Source: Gilichinskyi gelida (GTDB lineage: Bacteria; Acidobacteriota; Thermoanaerobaculia; Gp7-AA8). Taken from it: a stretch of 64,000 nt of DNA. Both the position numbers and the translations under genes were made by a program. The stretch is taken from the NCBI GenBank assembly GCA_038040385.1, contig JBBPII010000013.1, forward strand, positions 122,790 to 186,789, given 5' to 3'. Under the pieces are notes generated by a model. The model searched no databases, had not been told where the DNA came from, and saw only the letters and a list, made by a program, of their open reading frames with translations. Positions 57,652-64,000 of the stretch are shown piece by piece; position 1 is the stretch's first letter; every line of letters begins with the position of its first letter.

Positions 57652-59769
57652 TTACTTGCGCCACTCGCGCACTCTTTGCGCCACCTTCTCCGGGGTGAAC
57701 CCCAAGTGCTCGGCGATCTGCTCGTATGGCGCGGAGGCGCCGAAGCGGTCGATGCCGATGACGAGTGCGTCGTGGTTCGCATATTTGTACCAGCCGTCGG
57801 AGCGGCCGGCTTCGATGGCTACCAGGCGGCTGCGATCGCCGAGCACTTCATTCCGGTAGTCAACAGGTTGACGATCGAACAGATCGAGGCAGGGGGCGGA
57901 CACGACGCGGGCGCGGACGCCTTCGTTGCGCAGCAGGTCCACGGTCTTCACCGCCAGCGGAACCTCGGAGCCGGTGGCGATGAAGGTGATGTCGCCGTCG
58001 GCGTAGCCGTCGAGCACGTACGCGCCGCGCCAGACGGCGCGCGGATCGGACGGCGCCGGCAGCGGGTCGAGCTTCTGCCGCGTCAGCGCGATCGCCGTCG
58101 GCCCCTTCGACTTCCACACCGCCCACGCCCACGCCATCGCCACCTCGGCCGGCGTGCCCGGTCGGAAGAACGTCATGTTCGGGATCAGCCGCAGCGCGAA
58201 GTAGTGCTCCACCGGCTGGTGCGTCGGCCCGTCCTCGCCGAGGAACACCGAGTCGTGCGTGTAGACGAAGATCGATGGGATGTCCATCAGACACGCCAGC
58301 CGCACCGACGGCCGCATGTAGTCGGAGAAGATGAGGAACGTCGCGCCGAAGGCGCGCCAGCAGCCGTAGAGCGTGAGGCCGTTGACGATCGCCCCCATGG
58401 CGTGCTCCCGGATGCCGAAGTGCAGGTTGCGTCCTTTGAACACCTCGAGCGGCGGCGGCGACTTCTCCTGCCCCTTCGGCCGCTCCAGCGAGCCGCCGTC
58501 CTTGATCAGCGTGTTCGTCGACGGCGCGAGGTCCGCCGATCCGCCGATGACGTACGGCGCCAGCGCCGCGAGCTTCTGGATCACCTGCCCGGAGATGGCG
58601 CGCGTCGCTGTCGCTTTGTCGATCCCCGCGGTCGCCTCGAGCAGCGCGAGCTCGTCGGCGGGCTCCTGATTCCAGTAGCGGTCCCACGTTTCCTTCACTT
58701 CCGGCCGGCGGGCGAAGAGGTCGTCCATCCCCTTCTGCCACTTCTTCCGCTCGCGCGCCAGGCGCTTGGTCTTCCGCGCGAACTCGGCGCGCACCTCGTC
58801 GGGCACGAAGAAGGCCGGCTCCTGCGGCCAGCCGAGCGCCTCTTTCGTGGCCTTGACCTCCTCCGCGCCGAGCGGCTCGCCGTGCGCGCGCGCCGTGCCG
58901 TGGAACTTCGGCGAGCCCCAGCCGATGATCGTCCTGGCGATGATCATCGACGGCCGGTCGGTCACCTTCTGCGCCTTGCGAATGGCCTTGCGGATGGCGT
59001 TGCGGTCGTGGCCGTCGATGGACTGCACGTGCCACTGGTAGGCCTCGAAGCGCCTCTTCACGTCCTCGGAGAACGCAAGCCGCGTCTCGCCTTCGATGGA
59101 GATGTTGTTGTCGTCGTAGAAGTAGATGAGATTGCCGAGGCCGAGGTGGCCGGCGATGGAGGCGGCCTCGGAGCTGATGCCTTCCTCCAGATCGCCGTCG
59201 GAGCAGATGCCGTAGACGTAGTGGTCGACGGGCTTGAACGTTTCGTCCGCACCGGCAGGTGCACCATCTATGCTGAAGCGCGCGGCGAGCATCCTCCCGC
59301 CGAGGGCCATACCCACGCTGTGCCCGAATCCCTGGCCGAGCGGGCCGGTGGTCACCTCGATGCCCGAGGCGTGGCCGTACTCCGGATGCCCCGCGGTCTT
59401 CGAGCCCCACTGGCGGAACTGTTTCAGATCGTCGAGCGACATGTCGGGATAGCCGGTGAGATGCAGCAGCGAATAGAGCAGCATCGAGGCGTGACCGGCG
59501 GAGAGGACGAAGCGGTCGCGGTTCTTCCAGTGCGGATCGGCGGGATCGTGGCGGAGGAACTCGGTCCACAGCACGAACGCCATGTCGGCCATCCCCATCG
59601 GCGTCCCGGGGTGTCCCGACTTCGCTTTTTCGACCGCGTCGACGGCGAGGAAGCGGATGGTGTTGACGCAGAGTTCCTCGAGCCGGTCCTTGGCGCCGAT
59701 CTTCGGCTCGTTGCTCTCCCCGGCTACGGCGATGGCGGTGCTGGCTTCGCGCGCGGTCTGCTCGTCCAT
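57652..59769 (-). CDS. tkt: Transketolase
   Basis: The 705-residue protein carries out the thiamine-diphosphate two-carbon transfer of the pentose phosphate pathway. The TPP motif runs from GICSDGDLEEG to YDDNN. Further marks are AKSGHPGTPMG, TTGPLGQGFGHSVGMA, NLHFGIREHAMG, and EDGPTHQPVEH in the pyrimidine-binding domain. Length is normal. Between about 330 and 385 there is a charged helical stretch (RKTKRLARERKKWQKG). Its start lies opposite a DUF2378 gene, with 51 bp between. The stop codon abuts the transposase element. Confidence 0.97.
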   Translation of the reverse strand: MDEQTAREASTAIAVAGESNEPKIGAKDRLEELCVNTIRFLAVDAVEKAKSGHPGTPMGMADMAFVLWTEFLRHDPADPHWKNRDRFVLSAGHASMLLYSLLHLTGYPDMSLDDLKQFRQWGSKTAGHPEYGHASGIEVTTGPLGQGFGHSVGMALGGRMLAARFSIDGAPAGADETFKPVDHYVYGICSDGDLEEGISSEAASIAGHLGLGNLIYFYDDNNISIEGETRLAFSEDVKRRFEAYQWHVQSIDGHDRNAIRKAIRKAQKVTDRPSMIIARTIIGWGSPKFHGTARAHGEPLGAEEVKATKEALGWPQEPAFFVPDEVRAEFARKTKRLARERKKWQKGMDDLFARRPEVKETWDRYWNQEPADELALLEATAGIDKATATRAISGQVIQKLAALAPYVIGGSADLAPSTNTLIKDGGSLERPKGQEKSPPPLEVFKGRNLHFGIREHAMGAIVNGLTLYGCWRAFGATFLIFSDYMRPSVRLACLMDIPSIFVYTHDSVFLGEDGPTHQPVEHYFALRLIPNMTFFRPGTPAEVAMAWAWAVWKSKGPTAIALTRQKLDPLPAPSDPRAVWRGAYVLDGYADGDITFIATGSEVPLAVKTVDLLRNEGVRARVVSAPCLDLFDRQPVDYRNEVLGDRSRLVAIEAGRSDGWYKYANHDALVIGIDRFGASAPYEQIAEHLGFTPEKVAQRVREWRK

Positions 59770-59820
59770 GGTGGCGGCGGATTATACTCGTCGCATTCCA
59801 CGCGAAATCGGAGGCGGTGA

Positions 59821-60390
59821 ATGACGGCAGACGACATCGTCACGGTCAAAGGCACGCCGGTTCGCAGCCTTCAGAAATTCATCGACGCGGAGCTCACGCC
59901 CGAGCAGCGCAACGCCGTACTGAGCGTGCTGCCGGCAGATTTCGCCGCGCGTCTTCGGGGTCCGATCCTGGCGACGGAGACCATCCCCGTGCACATCCTC
60001 AATCGGATGACCGAGGCGGCGGCGACGGCGAAGGGCGAAACGCTGGAGGCGTTCGCCCGCCGCGCCGGCCGCCAAGGCGCCAGCGACGCGGTGAAGGGCA
60101 TCTATCGGTTCATCGCCCTGGTGCTGACGCCGGCGGCGATGCTCAACCGCGCGTCGCAGATGTGGAGCGCGCTGTACAACCGCGGCGACATGAAGGTGGA
60201 GAATCAAACCAGCCACAGCGCGACGATCAAACTGCTCGGCTTCCCATCCGAGCAGGCCGGATGCGCGCGCATCACCGGGTGGATCGAGCGAATGGGCGAG
60301 ATGACCGGCGCGAAAAACGTGCGCGTGCAGCAGAGGCAATGCTTCGCCAAAGGCGCACCGCACTGCGAATGGACGATTGACTGGCAATGA
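59821..60390 (+). CDS. DUF2378 (TIGR02265-like) protein
   Basis: The 189-residue protein follows the pattern of the myxobacterial TIGR02265/DUF2378 family: VKGTPVRSLQKFI, PEQRNAVLSVLP, a helical middle (GIYRFIALVLTPAAML), then ATIKLLGFPSEQAGCARITGWIERMGEM and a C-terminal CFAKGAPHCEW. The last part resembles a small-molecule-sensing V4R/HNOB-type end with two cysteines. Ligand and function are unknown. The stop overlaps the next start (ATGA), joining it to a cyclic-nucleotide-binding domain protein. Confidence 0.8.
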   Translation: MTADDIVTVKGTPVRSLQKFIDAELTPEQRNAVLSVLPADFAARLRGPILATETIPVHILNRMTEAAATAKGETLEAFARRAGRQGASDAVKGIYRFIALVLTPAAMLNRASQMWSALYNRGDMKVENQTSHSATIKLLGFPSEQAGCARITGWIERMGEMTGAKNVRVQQRQCFAKGAPHCEWTIDWQ

Positions 60391-60812
60391 ACAAACTCTT
60401 TCCGATCGAAAGCGACCATCCCCTCTTCCGCTACTTCACCGAAGACGAGCGCCGCCGAATCGAGGACATCGGCTTGTTGCGCAAGGTCGACGCCGGCGGA
60501 TTCCTGATCCGCTCCGGCGAGACCGACGCGACGCTCTTCGCCATCGAGGCCGGGCACCTCGACATCGTGGCCCGCGACACCGTCATCGCCACCGTCGGCC
60601 CCGGCGACGTGCTCGGCGAGACGTCGTTCATCGACGATTCGCCGCGCGCCGTGGCCGTGCGGGCCGGCGAAGAGCCGGTGATGGTGCGCGCGTGGGACAA
60701 GAGAACGCTCTCCGAGGCCCTGGCGTTCGAGCCGCAGCTCCTGGCGAAGTTTGCGGTGGCGATGTGCGAGTTGCTCGTCGAGCGGGTGCGCGACGCGGCG
60801 CGGCGGGTGTAG
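60387..60812 (+). CDS. Stand-alone cyclic-nucleotide-binding (CAP-effector-type) domain protein
   Basis: The 141-residue protein is only the beta-roll sensor domain. It shows HPLFRYFTEDERRRIEDIG, the GGFLIRSGE strand, and the phosphate-binding cassette GPGDVLGETSFIDDSPRAVAVRA, with Glu and Arg in the usual places. There is no helix-turn-helix. It could bind cAMP, cGMP or another nucleotide and act on the DUF2378 partner encoded 4 bp upstream. Confidence 0.88.
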   Translation: MNKLFPIESDHPLFRYFTEDERRRIEDIGLLRKVDAGGFLIRSGETDATLFAIEAGHLDIVARDTVIATVGPGDVLGETSFIDDSPRAVAVRAGEEPVMVRAWDKRTLSEALAFEPQLLAKFAVAMCELLVERVRDAARRV

Positions 60813-60836
60813 CGGCACGAGCTGCGACGCGCGCCG

Positions 60837-62084
60837 TCAGCGTCCGCCAGGCTTCCACAACTCGTTCGGCTTTCCCGCTTCCCACGGCCGGTAGTGCAGG
60901 ACGAACTCGATGCGCCGGCCGAGCGAGGGGTGCGAATAGCGCCACCACTCGATGAACCGCGGCGGGTTCGGATCGACCTTCGAGTCCTCGGCGAACTTCA
61001 CGAAGGCGCTGGCCATCGGCTCGTTGAGGTGCGTCAGCTCCAGGCCGAAGATGTCCGCCTGATGCTCGATGTAACGCGAGATTCCCGCATCCGCCGGCGT
61101 GAGGAGAAAGCTCAGGACGCTGCTGACGAGCAGCAGCCACGGAAGCGCCGCCGGATCGCCGCGCTCCCCGATCCCCCACCGCCCGCCCCACCGCGCCAGG
61201 CCCCACTCATACGCCTTCTGCGCGGCGAAGAAGCCGGCGAAGGAGAGGGCGATGGCGAACGCGATCCCCTTCCAGAGGTGATCGAGGACGTAGTGCCCCA
61301 TCTCGTGGCCCATCACGGCGAGGATCTCGTCGTGATCCAACTTCTGCAGCAGCGTGTCCCACATCACGATGCGCTTCGACGGCCCGAGGCCGGTCACGTA
61401 GGCGTTCATGGTCTTGGTCTGCTTCGACTTGTTGACCTGGTAGACACGGCTCCCTTCGATCCCCGCCTGCGACGCCTCGGCGAGCAGCTTCCGCTTGAGA
61501 ACCTCGTCGCGCAGCGGCTCGAACTTGTTGAAGAGCGGATCGATGATCAGCGGCGTGGCCAGGACGCCCAGCAGGATCAGCGGGATCGATCCGAGCCACA
61601 GCACCACCCACCACCGCCGGATCTTGCGGATGGCGAGCAGTGCCAGCGCGGCGATGACGGACAGGATGACCAGGGTGACGGCGAGGCCCTTCCCGAAATC
61701 GCCCAACCACGACGCGAAGCTCTGGTCGGTCAGGTCGAATTGATGCGGGACGACGTAGCCGCCGTAGAACGTCAGCGGAAACTCGATGATGGTCACCGCG
61801 AAGGTGAGGAAGACGAAGTAGAGCATCGCCGCGAGGAACTTCTTCCTGGCGATGCGCTGCGCGGCGTCGCGGAATCGCGCCGACCATCCGGCGGCGAGAA
61901 CCAGCAGCAGCGCGCCGACGCCGTAGACGACCTCGACGAAGTAGAGGACGTCGTTGAGGCGGCTGTGCCGGATCATCTCCGGCGTGACCTTCACCTCCAG
62001 GCGGCGTGCATCCTCACGCTTCTCGACAGCCTGAAGGTCGCCGCACCAGAGGACGAGCAGCGTCAGAAGCAGGACTCTTCGCAT
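60837..62084 (-). CDS. M48 integral-membrane metallopeptidase (Ste24/CAAX protease 1-like)
   Basis: The 415-residue protein starts at 62084 with a signal-like helix (VLLLTLLVLWCGDLQA); a start six codons upstream is possible. Several membrane helices lie in the first 180 residues. The zinc site is HEMGH in VMGHEMGHYVLDH, and the third ligand is in YIEHQADIFGLEL. NAYVTGLG and RRIEFVLHY are further Ste24 marks. It would cut membrane or misfolded proteins at the inner membrane. It is divergent from the GNAT gene, with 20 bp between starts. Confidence 0.92.
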   Translation of the reverse strand: MRRVLLLTLLVLWCGDLQAVEKREDARRLEVKVTPEMIRHSRLNDVLYFVEVVYGVGALLLVLAAGWSARFRDAAQRIARKKFLAAMLYFVFLTFAVTIIEFPLTFYGGYVVPHQFDLTDQSFASWLGDFGKGLAVTLVILSVIAALALLAIRKIRRWWVVLWLGSIPLILLGVLATPLIIDPLFNKFEPLRDEVLKRKLLAEASQAGIEGSRVYQVNKSKQTKTMNAYVTGLGPSKRIVMWDTLLQKLDHDEILAVMGHEMGHYVLDHLWKGIAFAIALSFAGFFAAQKAYEWGLARWGGRWGIGERGDPAALPWLLLVSSVLSFLLTPADAGISRYIEHQADIFGLELTHLNEPMASAFVKFAEDSKVDPNPPRFIEWWRYSHPSLGRRIEFVLHYRPWEAGKPNELWKPGGR

Positions 62085-62104
62085 CGCCGCGTATGATCGC
62101 ACGC

Positions 62105-62575
62105 ATGATTCGCGAAGCGACTGAATCGGACGTCCCGCTCATCCTGCAATTCATCCGCGATCTGGCCGAATACGAGCGCCTGGCCGAGCGCGTGGTGGCC
62201 ACCGAGGACATGCTGCGCCGGACGCTGTTCGGCAACCCGCGCTTCGCCGAGGTGCTCATCGCCGAGGACGACGGCAAGCCCGCCGGCTTCGCGCTCTTCT
62301 TTCACAACTACTCCACATTCCTCGGCCAGCCCGGCATCTACCTCGAGGATCTCTTCGTGCGCCAGGAGATGCGCGGCCGCGGCTACGGCAAGGCGCTGCT
62401 GGCGCGGCTGGCGCGCATCGCCCGCGAGCGCGGATGCGGGCGGGTGGAGTGGGCGGTGCTCGACTGGAACGCGCCGTCGATCGCGTTCTACAAATCGATC
62501 GGCGCGGTATCGCTCGATGACTGGAAGATCATGCGGTTGACGGGCGGGGCGATGGAGGCGATGGCCGAAACCTGA
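62105..62575 (+). CDS. GNAT-family N-acetyltransferase
   Basis: The 156-residue protein starts at 62105. It is a single GNAT domain: IREATESDVPLILQFIRDLAEYE, then YLEDLFVRQEMRGRGYGKALL with the acetyl-CoA-binding pattern RGxGxG/A, and WNAPSIAFYKSIGA. The YLEDLFV and FY-S-GA parts are those of the spermidine/spermine and thialysine acetyltransferase group. The amine substrate is not proven. It ends just before a repeat cluster. Confidence 0.93.
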   Translation: MIREATESDVPLILQFIRDLAEYERLAERVVATEDMLRRTLFGNPRFAEVLIAEDDGKPAGFALFFHNYSTFLGQPGIYLEDLFVRQEMRGRGYGKALLARLARIARERGCGRVEWAVLDWNAPSIAFYKSIGAVSLDDWKIMRLTGGAMEAMAET

Positions 62576-62594
62576 CGTGGCTCAGCAAGCGTCC

Positions 62595-62694
62595 TGGAGC
62601 GCCGCCGTCCCGGCGGCTGGCCCGGCGGCGTCTCGCCGCCGCACGTGTGGGCGCCGGGGCGGCGCCCGGCCAGCCGGCGAGGACGCCGGCGCTC
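62595..62694. repeat. Cluster of four GC-rich hairpins (GGAG-headed)
   Basis: GGAG-headed palindromes are arranged as at 36808: GCCGCCGTCCCGGCGGC, GGCGGCGTCTCGCCGCC, GGGCGCCGGGGCGGCGCCC and GCCGGCGAGGACGCCGGC. The linkers are again CTGGCC and GGCCAG, and the outer ends are GGAGCGCC and GGCGCTCC. Cluster shape and spacing match, but stem sequences differ, as expected for two copies kept by structural selection. Confidence 0.82.
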
Positions 62695-62705
62695 CATGCG
62701 CAACG

Positions 62706-63095
62706 TCAGTCGCTGCTCGGAAGATAAGTCCCGAAAGTCCACAGGTGACCTTCGGGATCCCGCACGTGATACTCGCGCGAGCCAAAGTCCGTATCTTGCG
62801 GCGGCGACATGATCTCTGCTCCTGCCAATCGAGCTCTCTCGAAATGTTCGTCGAGATCCGGCACGTAGACACAGAGCGCCTGCGTCGAAGCTCCCAAAGC
62901 CTGCGGAGTCCCCACGCCGTCATCTCTGACCGATCCGAGCATGATGAGATTCGTTCCCAGACTGAGCTGCGCATGCCGGACAAACGGTCCACTTTCCGGA
63001 ACAGAGAACAGCTCGCGAAACCCAAAGGCCGTGCAGAGCCATCGGATCGCCGCTCGGGCGTCGGCGTACCTCAAGAGCGGAAATATCGTCTGCAT
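62706..63095 (-). CDS. VOC/glyoxalase-bleomycin-resistance-type protein
   Basis: The 129-residue protein begins MQTIFPLLRYADARAAIRWL, typical of the VOC fold, with LCVYVPDLDEHFERARLAGAE in the second half and YHVRDPEGHLWTFGTY at the end. The conserved Glu in DPEGHLW is a usual metal ligand. Two babbab halves make one small barrel. The substrate is unknown. A GAGGA site precedes the ATG; a TTG at 63113 overlapping the upstream stop is an alternative. Confidence 0.9.
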   Translation of the reverse strand: MQTIFPLLRYADARAAIRWLCTAFGFRELFSVPESGPFVRHAQLSLGTNLIMLGSVRDDGVGTPQALGASTQALCVYVPDLDEHFERARLAGAEIMSPPQDTDFGSREYHVRDPEGHLWTFGTYLPSSD

Positions 63096-63109
63096 CGTTG
63101 ATCCTCGAT

Positions 63110-63313
63110 TCAAAACCAGCCGCGCGCATGCAGAATGGGAACGGCGGCCAGGCAGAGACCGATCACGACCAGGAGCACCGCGTTGGCAACGAAGTAGGGA
63201 TAAACGATCAACACAAGTCCCACGACCAGAAAGAGCGCGTTGTGTTGTCGCCTTGCGTACACAAGATACCCGCTACCGACAGCGCCGAACAGCAAACCCA
63301 GGAACAAGTTCAT
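63110..63313 (-). CDS. Small two-helix membrane protein
   Basis: The 67-residue protein is nearly all hydrophobic: FLGLLFGAVGSGYLVYA, ALFLVVGLVLIVYPYF and AVLLVVIGLCLAAVPIL, with a short basic stretch RRQHN between the first two. It resembles a widely distributed family of tiny membrane proteins of unknown role that start MNLFLGLLFGA, from memory. It overlaps the alternative VOC start by 4 bp, so they may be co-expressed. Confidence 0.75.
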   Translation of the reverse strand: MNLFLGLLFGAVGSGYLVYARRQHNALFLVVGLVLIVYPYFVANAVLLVVIGLCLAAVPILHARGWF

Positions 63314-63344
63314 TGCAGTTGGTCAACCTTCGCCCTGGGCTTCA

Positions 63345-63545
63345 CTACTCGATGCTCGACAGCCGCCGAATCCTGTCCCGGACTTGGACGATCCGTTGAT
63401 TCTCGCTTAGGTCGTTGTACCACTCCCAGATCTCGCTGCGCTCAGTCCCAATTCTGATCATCAGGCGGGCGCGGCTTTCGTCGGGACGGGCCTGTCGCTC
63501 CGGAGTGCGTTGGCTCCATGCCGCGAGCTTGATCAGGAGAGTCAC
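63345..63545 (-). CDS. Small protein of unknown function (66 aa)
   Basis: The 66-residue product is charged and helical: MTLLIKLAAWSQRTPERQA, EIWEWYNDLSENQRIVQVRDRIRRL. There is no signal or membrane segment. Its start overlaps the stop of a secreted small protein (ATGA), which supports its reality. No homologue is recognised. Confidence 0.5.
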   Translation of the reverse strand: MTLLIKLAAWSQRTPERQARPDESRARLMIRIGTERSEIWEWYNDLSENQRIVQVRDRIRRLSSIE

Positions 63546-63832
63546 GAGCTCGCGAACCTGTGCTGGAGTGAGATGCGGGATCTACGAGCCTGCTGCCTGA
63601 CCACTTTGACCTCAACGGCACCCGTGCCGAGAACAGTCAGCTCTTGCCCGCCGTGAAGCGGATGAAGATCGGAGTAACGGATTTCAACGTCCGCGGGGGC
63701 CACCTTGCCCGTGAGAAAGCGGCGTAGCCCCCTCTCAACAGGAGACTGCGCCGACTGCGACGCCCACCCGGTTGCGCCGAGGATCAGGATTCCCAGCGAC
63801 GTTGCCGTGAACACCGACTTTGTCATGGCCAT
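63542..63832 (-). CDS. Small secreted protein of unknown function
   Basis: From the ATG at 63832 (AGGTG 8 nt upstream) the protein has 96 residues: a signal sequence (VFTATSLGILILGATGWA), then a mature part with a beta-rich core (DVEIRYSDLHPLHGGQELTV, GAVEVKVV) and a basic tail. The frame is coupled by 4 bp to the 66-residue gene. No family is recognised. About 165 nt of apparently empty sequence lie between its start and the window end. Confidence 0.55.
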   Translation of the reverse strand: MAMTKSVFTATSLGILILGATGWASQSAQSPVERGLRRFLTGKVAPADVEIRYSDLHPLHGGQELTVLGTGAVEVKVVRQQARRSRISLQHRFASS

Positions 63833-64000
63833 CAAAACACCTGCGGTTCAGCCGGGCGGTCCGCGAGAGATTCATCAGTTAGGTGTTCCGGAGCCACCGT
63901 GTCGTTCAGGCGTAGTGCATCAGCGTGTTTACCATGTTTATCTATCACTGCTGTCCAAATTAGCCGAGGTCGCTTCGGCGCGCTCCCGAGACTGATCGCG

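Overview
The window is about 64 kb of GC-rich (roughly two thirds G+C) bacterial chromosome. It has short intergenic gaps, many 4-bp ATGA/GTGA gene overlaps, giant secreted repeat proteins, DUF5666 and DUF2378 proteins, many secreted peptidases and many dispersed palindromic repeats. This suggests a Gram-negative from the Acidobacteriota, perhaps a Thermoanaerobaculia-like lineage; Myxococcota is the main alternative. That assignment is inference from gene content, because no rRNA gene is present.

Layout. Positions 1-16.6 kb hold two giant minus-strand genes for secreted proteins. They share a C-terminal parallel beta-helix but carry different N-terminal repeat arrays: eight units of about 109 residues in one, eighteen of 87 residues in the other. 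From 16.8 to 20.5 kb come a DUF5666 lipoprotein and a GAF-PAS-PAS-GGDEF-EAL cyclic-di-GMP protein. From 20.6 to 24.0 kb lies a three-gene operon: a secreted S9 peptidase, an HMA-thioredoxin fusion, and a secreted barrel-like protein. The third gene is interrupted by two in-frame TGA codons at positions where the context suggests a Cys-x-x-Cys, with a bSECIS-like hairpin at the right distance. It is the best candidate here for something new: a double-selenocysteine (UxxU) envelope protein. From 24.0 to 36.6 kb there are a VapBC-type toxin-antitoxin pair, dnaE with a repeat inserted in its coding sequence, an M1-like peptidase, small membrane proteins, macro and EVE domain proteins, a zinc-peptidase/ATP-grasp pair and an aminotransferase. 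From 36.9 to 46.2 kb, mostly minus strand, are aconitase, three unknown envelope proteins, an MFS transporter, a double-PilZ protein, a DUF1801 protein and a PlsB-type acyltransferase. From 46.2 to 54.5 kb, plus strand, are a CHAT-protease lipoprotein with a cysteine-rich partner, a response regulator fused to an ATPase domain, an APC permease and a membrane glycosyltransferase-like protein. The last 10 kb holds an SPFH/NfeD pair, a serine hydrolase, a REP-associated transposase bounded by 29-bp inverted repeats, transketolase, a DUF2378/cNMP-domain pair, an M48 protease, an acetyltransferase, a VOC protein and small membrane or secreted proteins.

Palindromic repeats run through the whole window in at least three families: GTAG/GTGG-headed, GGAG-headed, and a long TCATCCCGAGCG type. 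They sit at gene ends, often supply the stop codon or C-terminal tail of a gene, and in one case lie inside dnaE. The transposase near 57 kb, flanked by GTAG-headed palindromes, is a plausible agent for at least one family.
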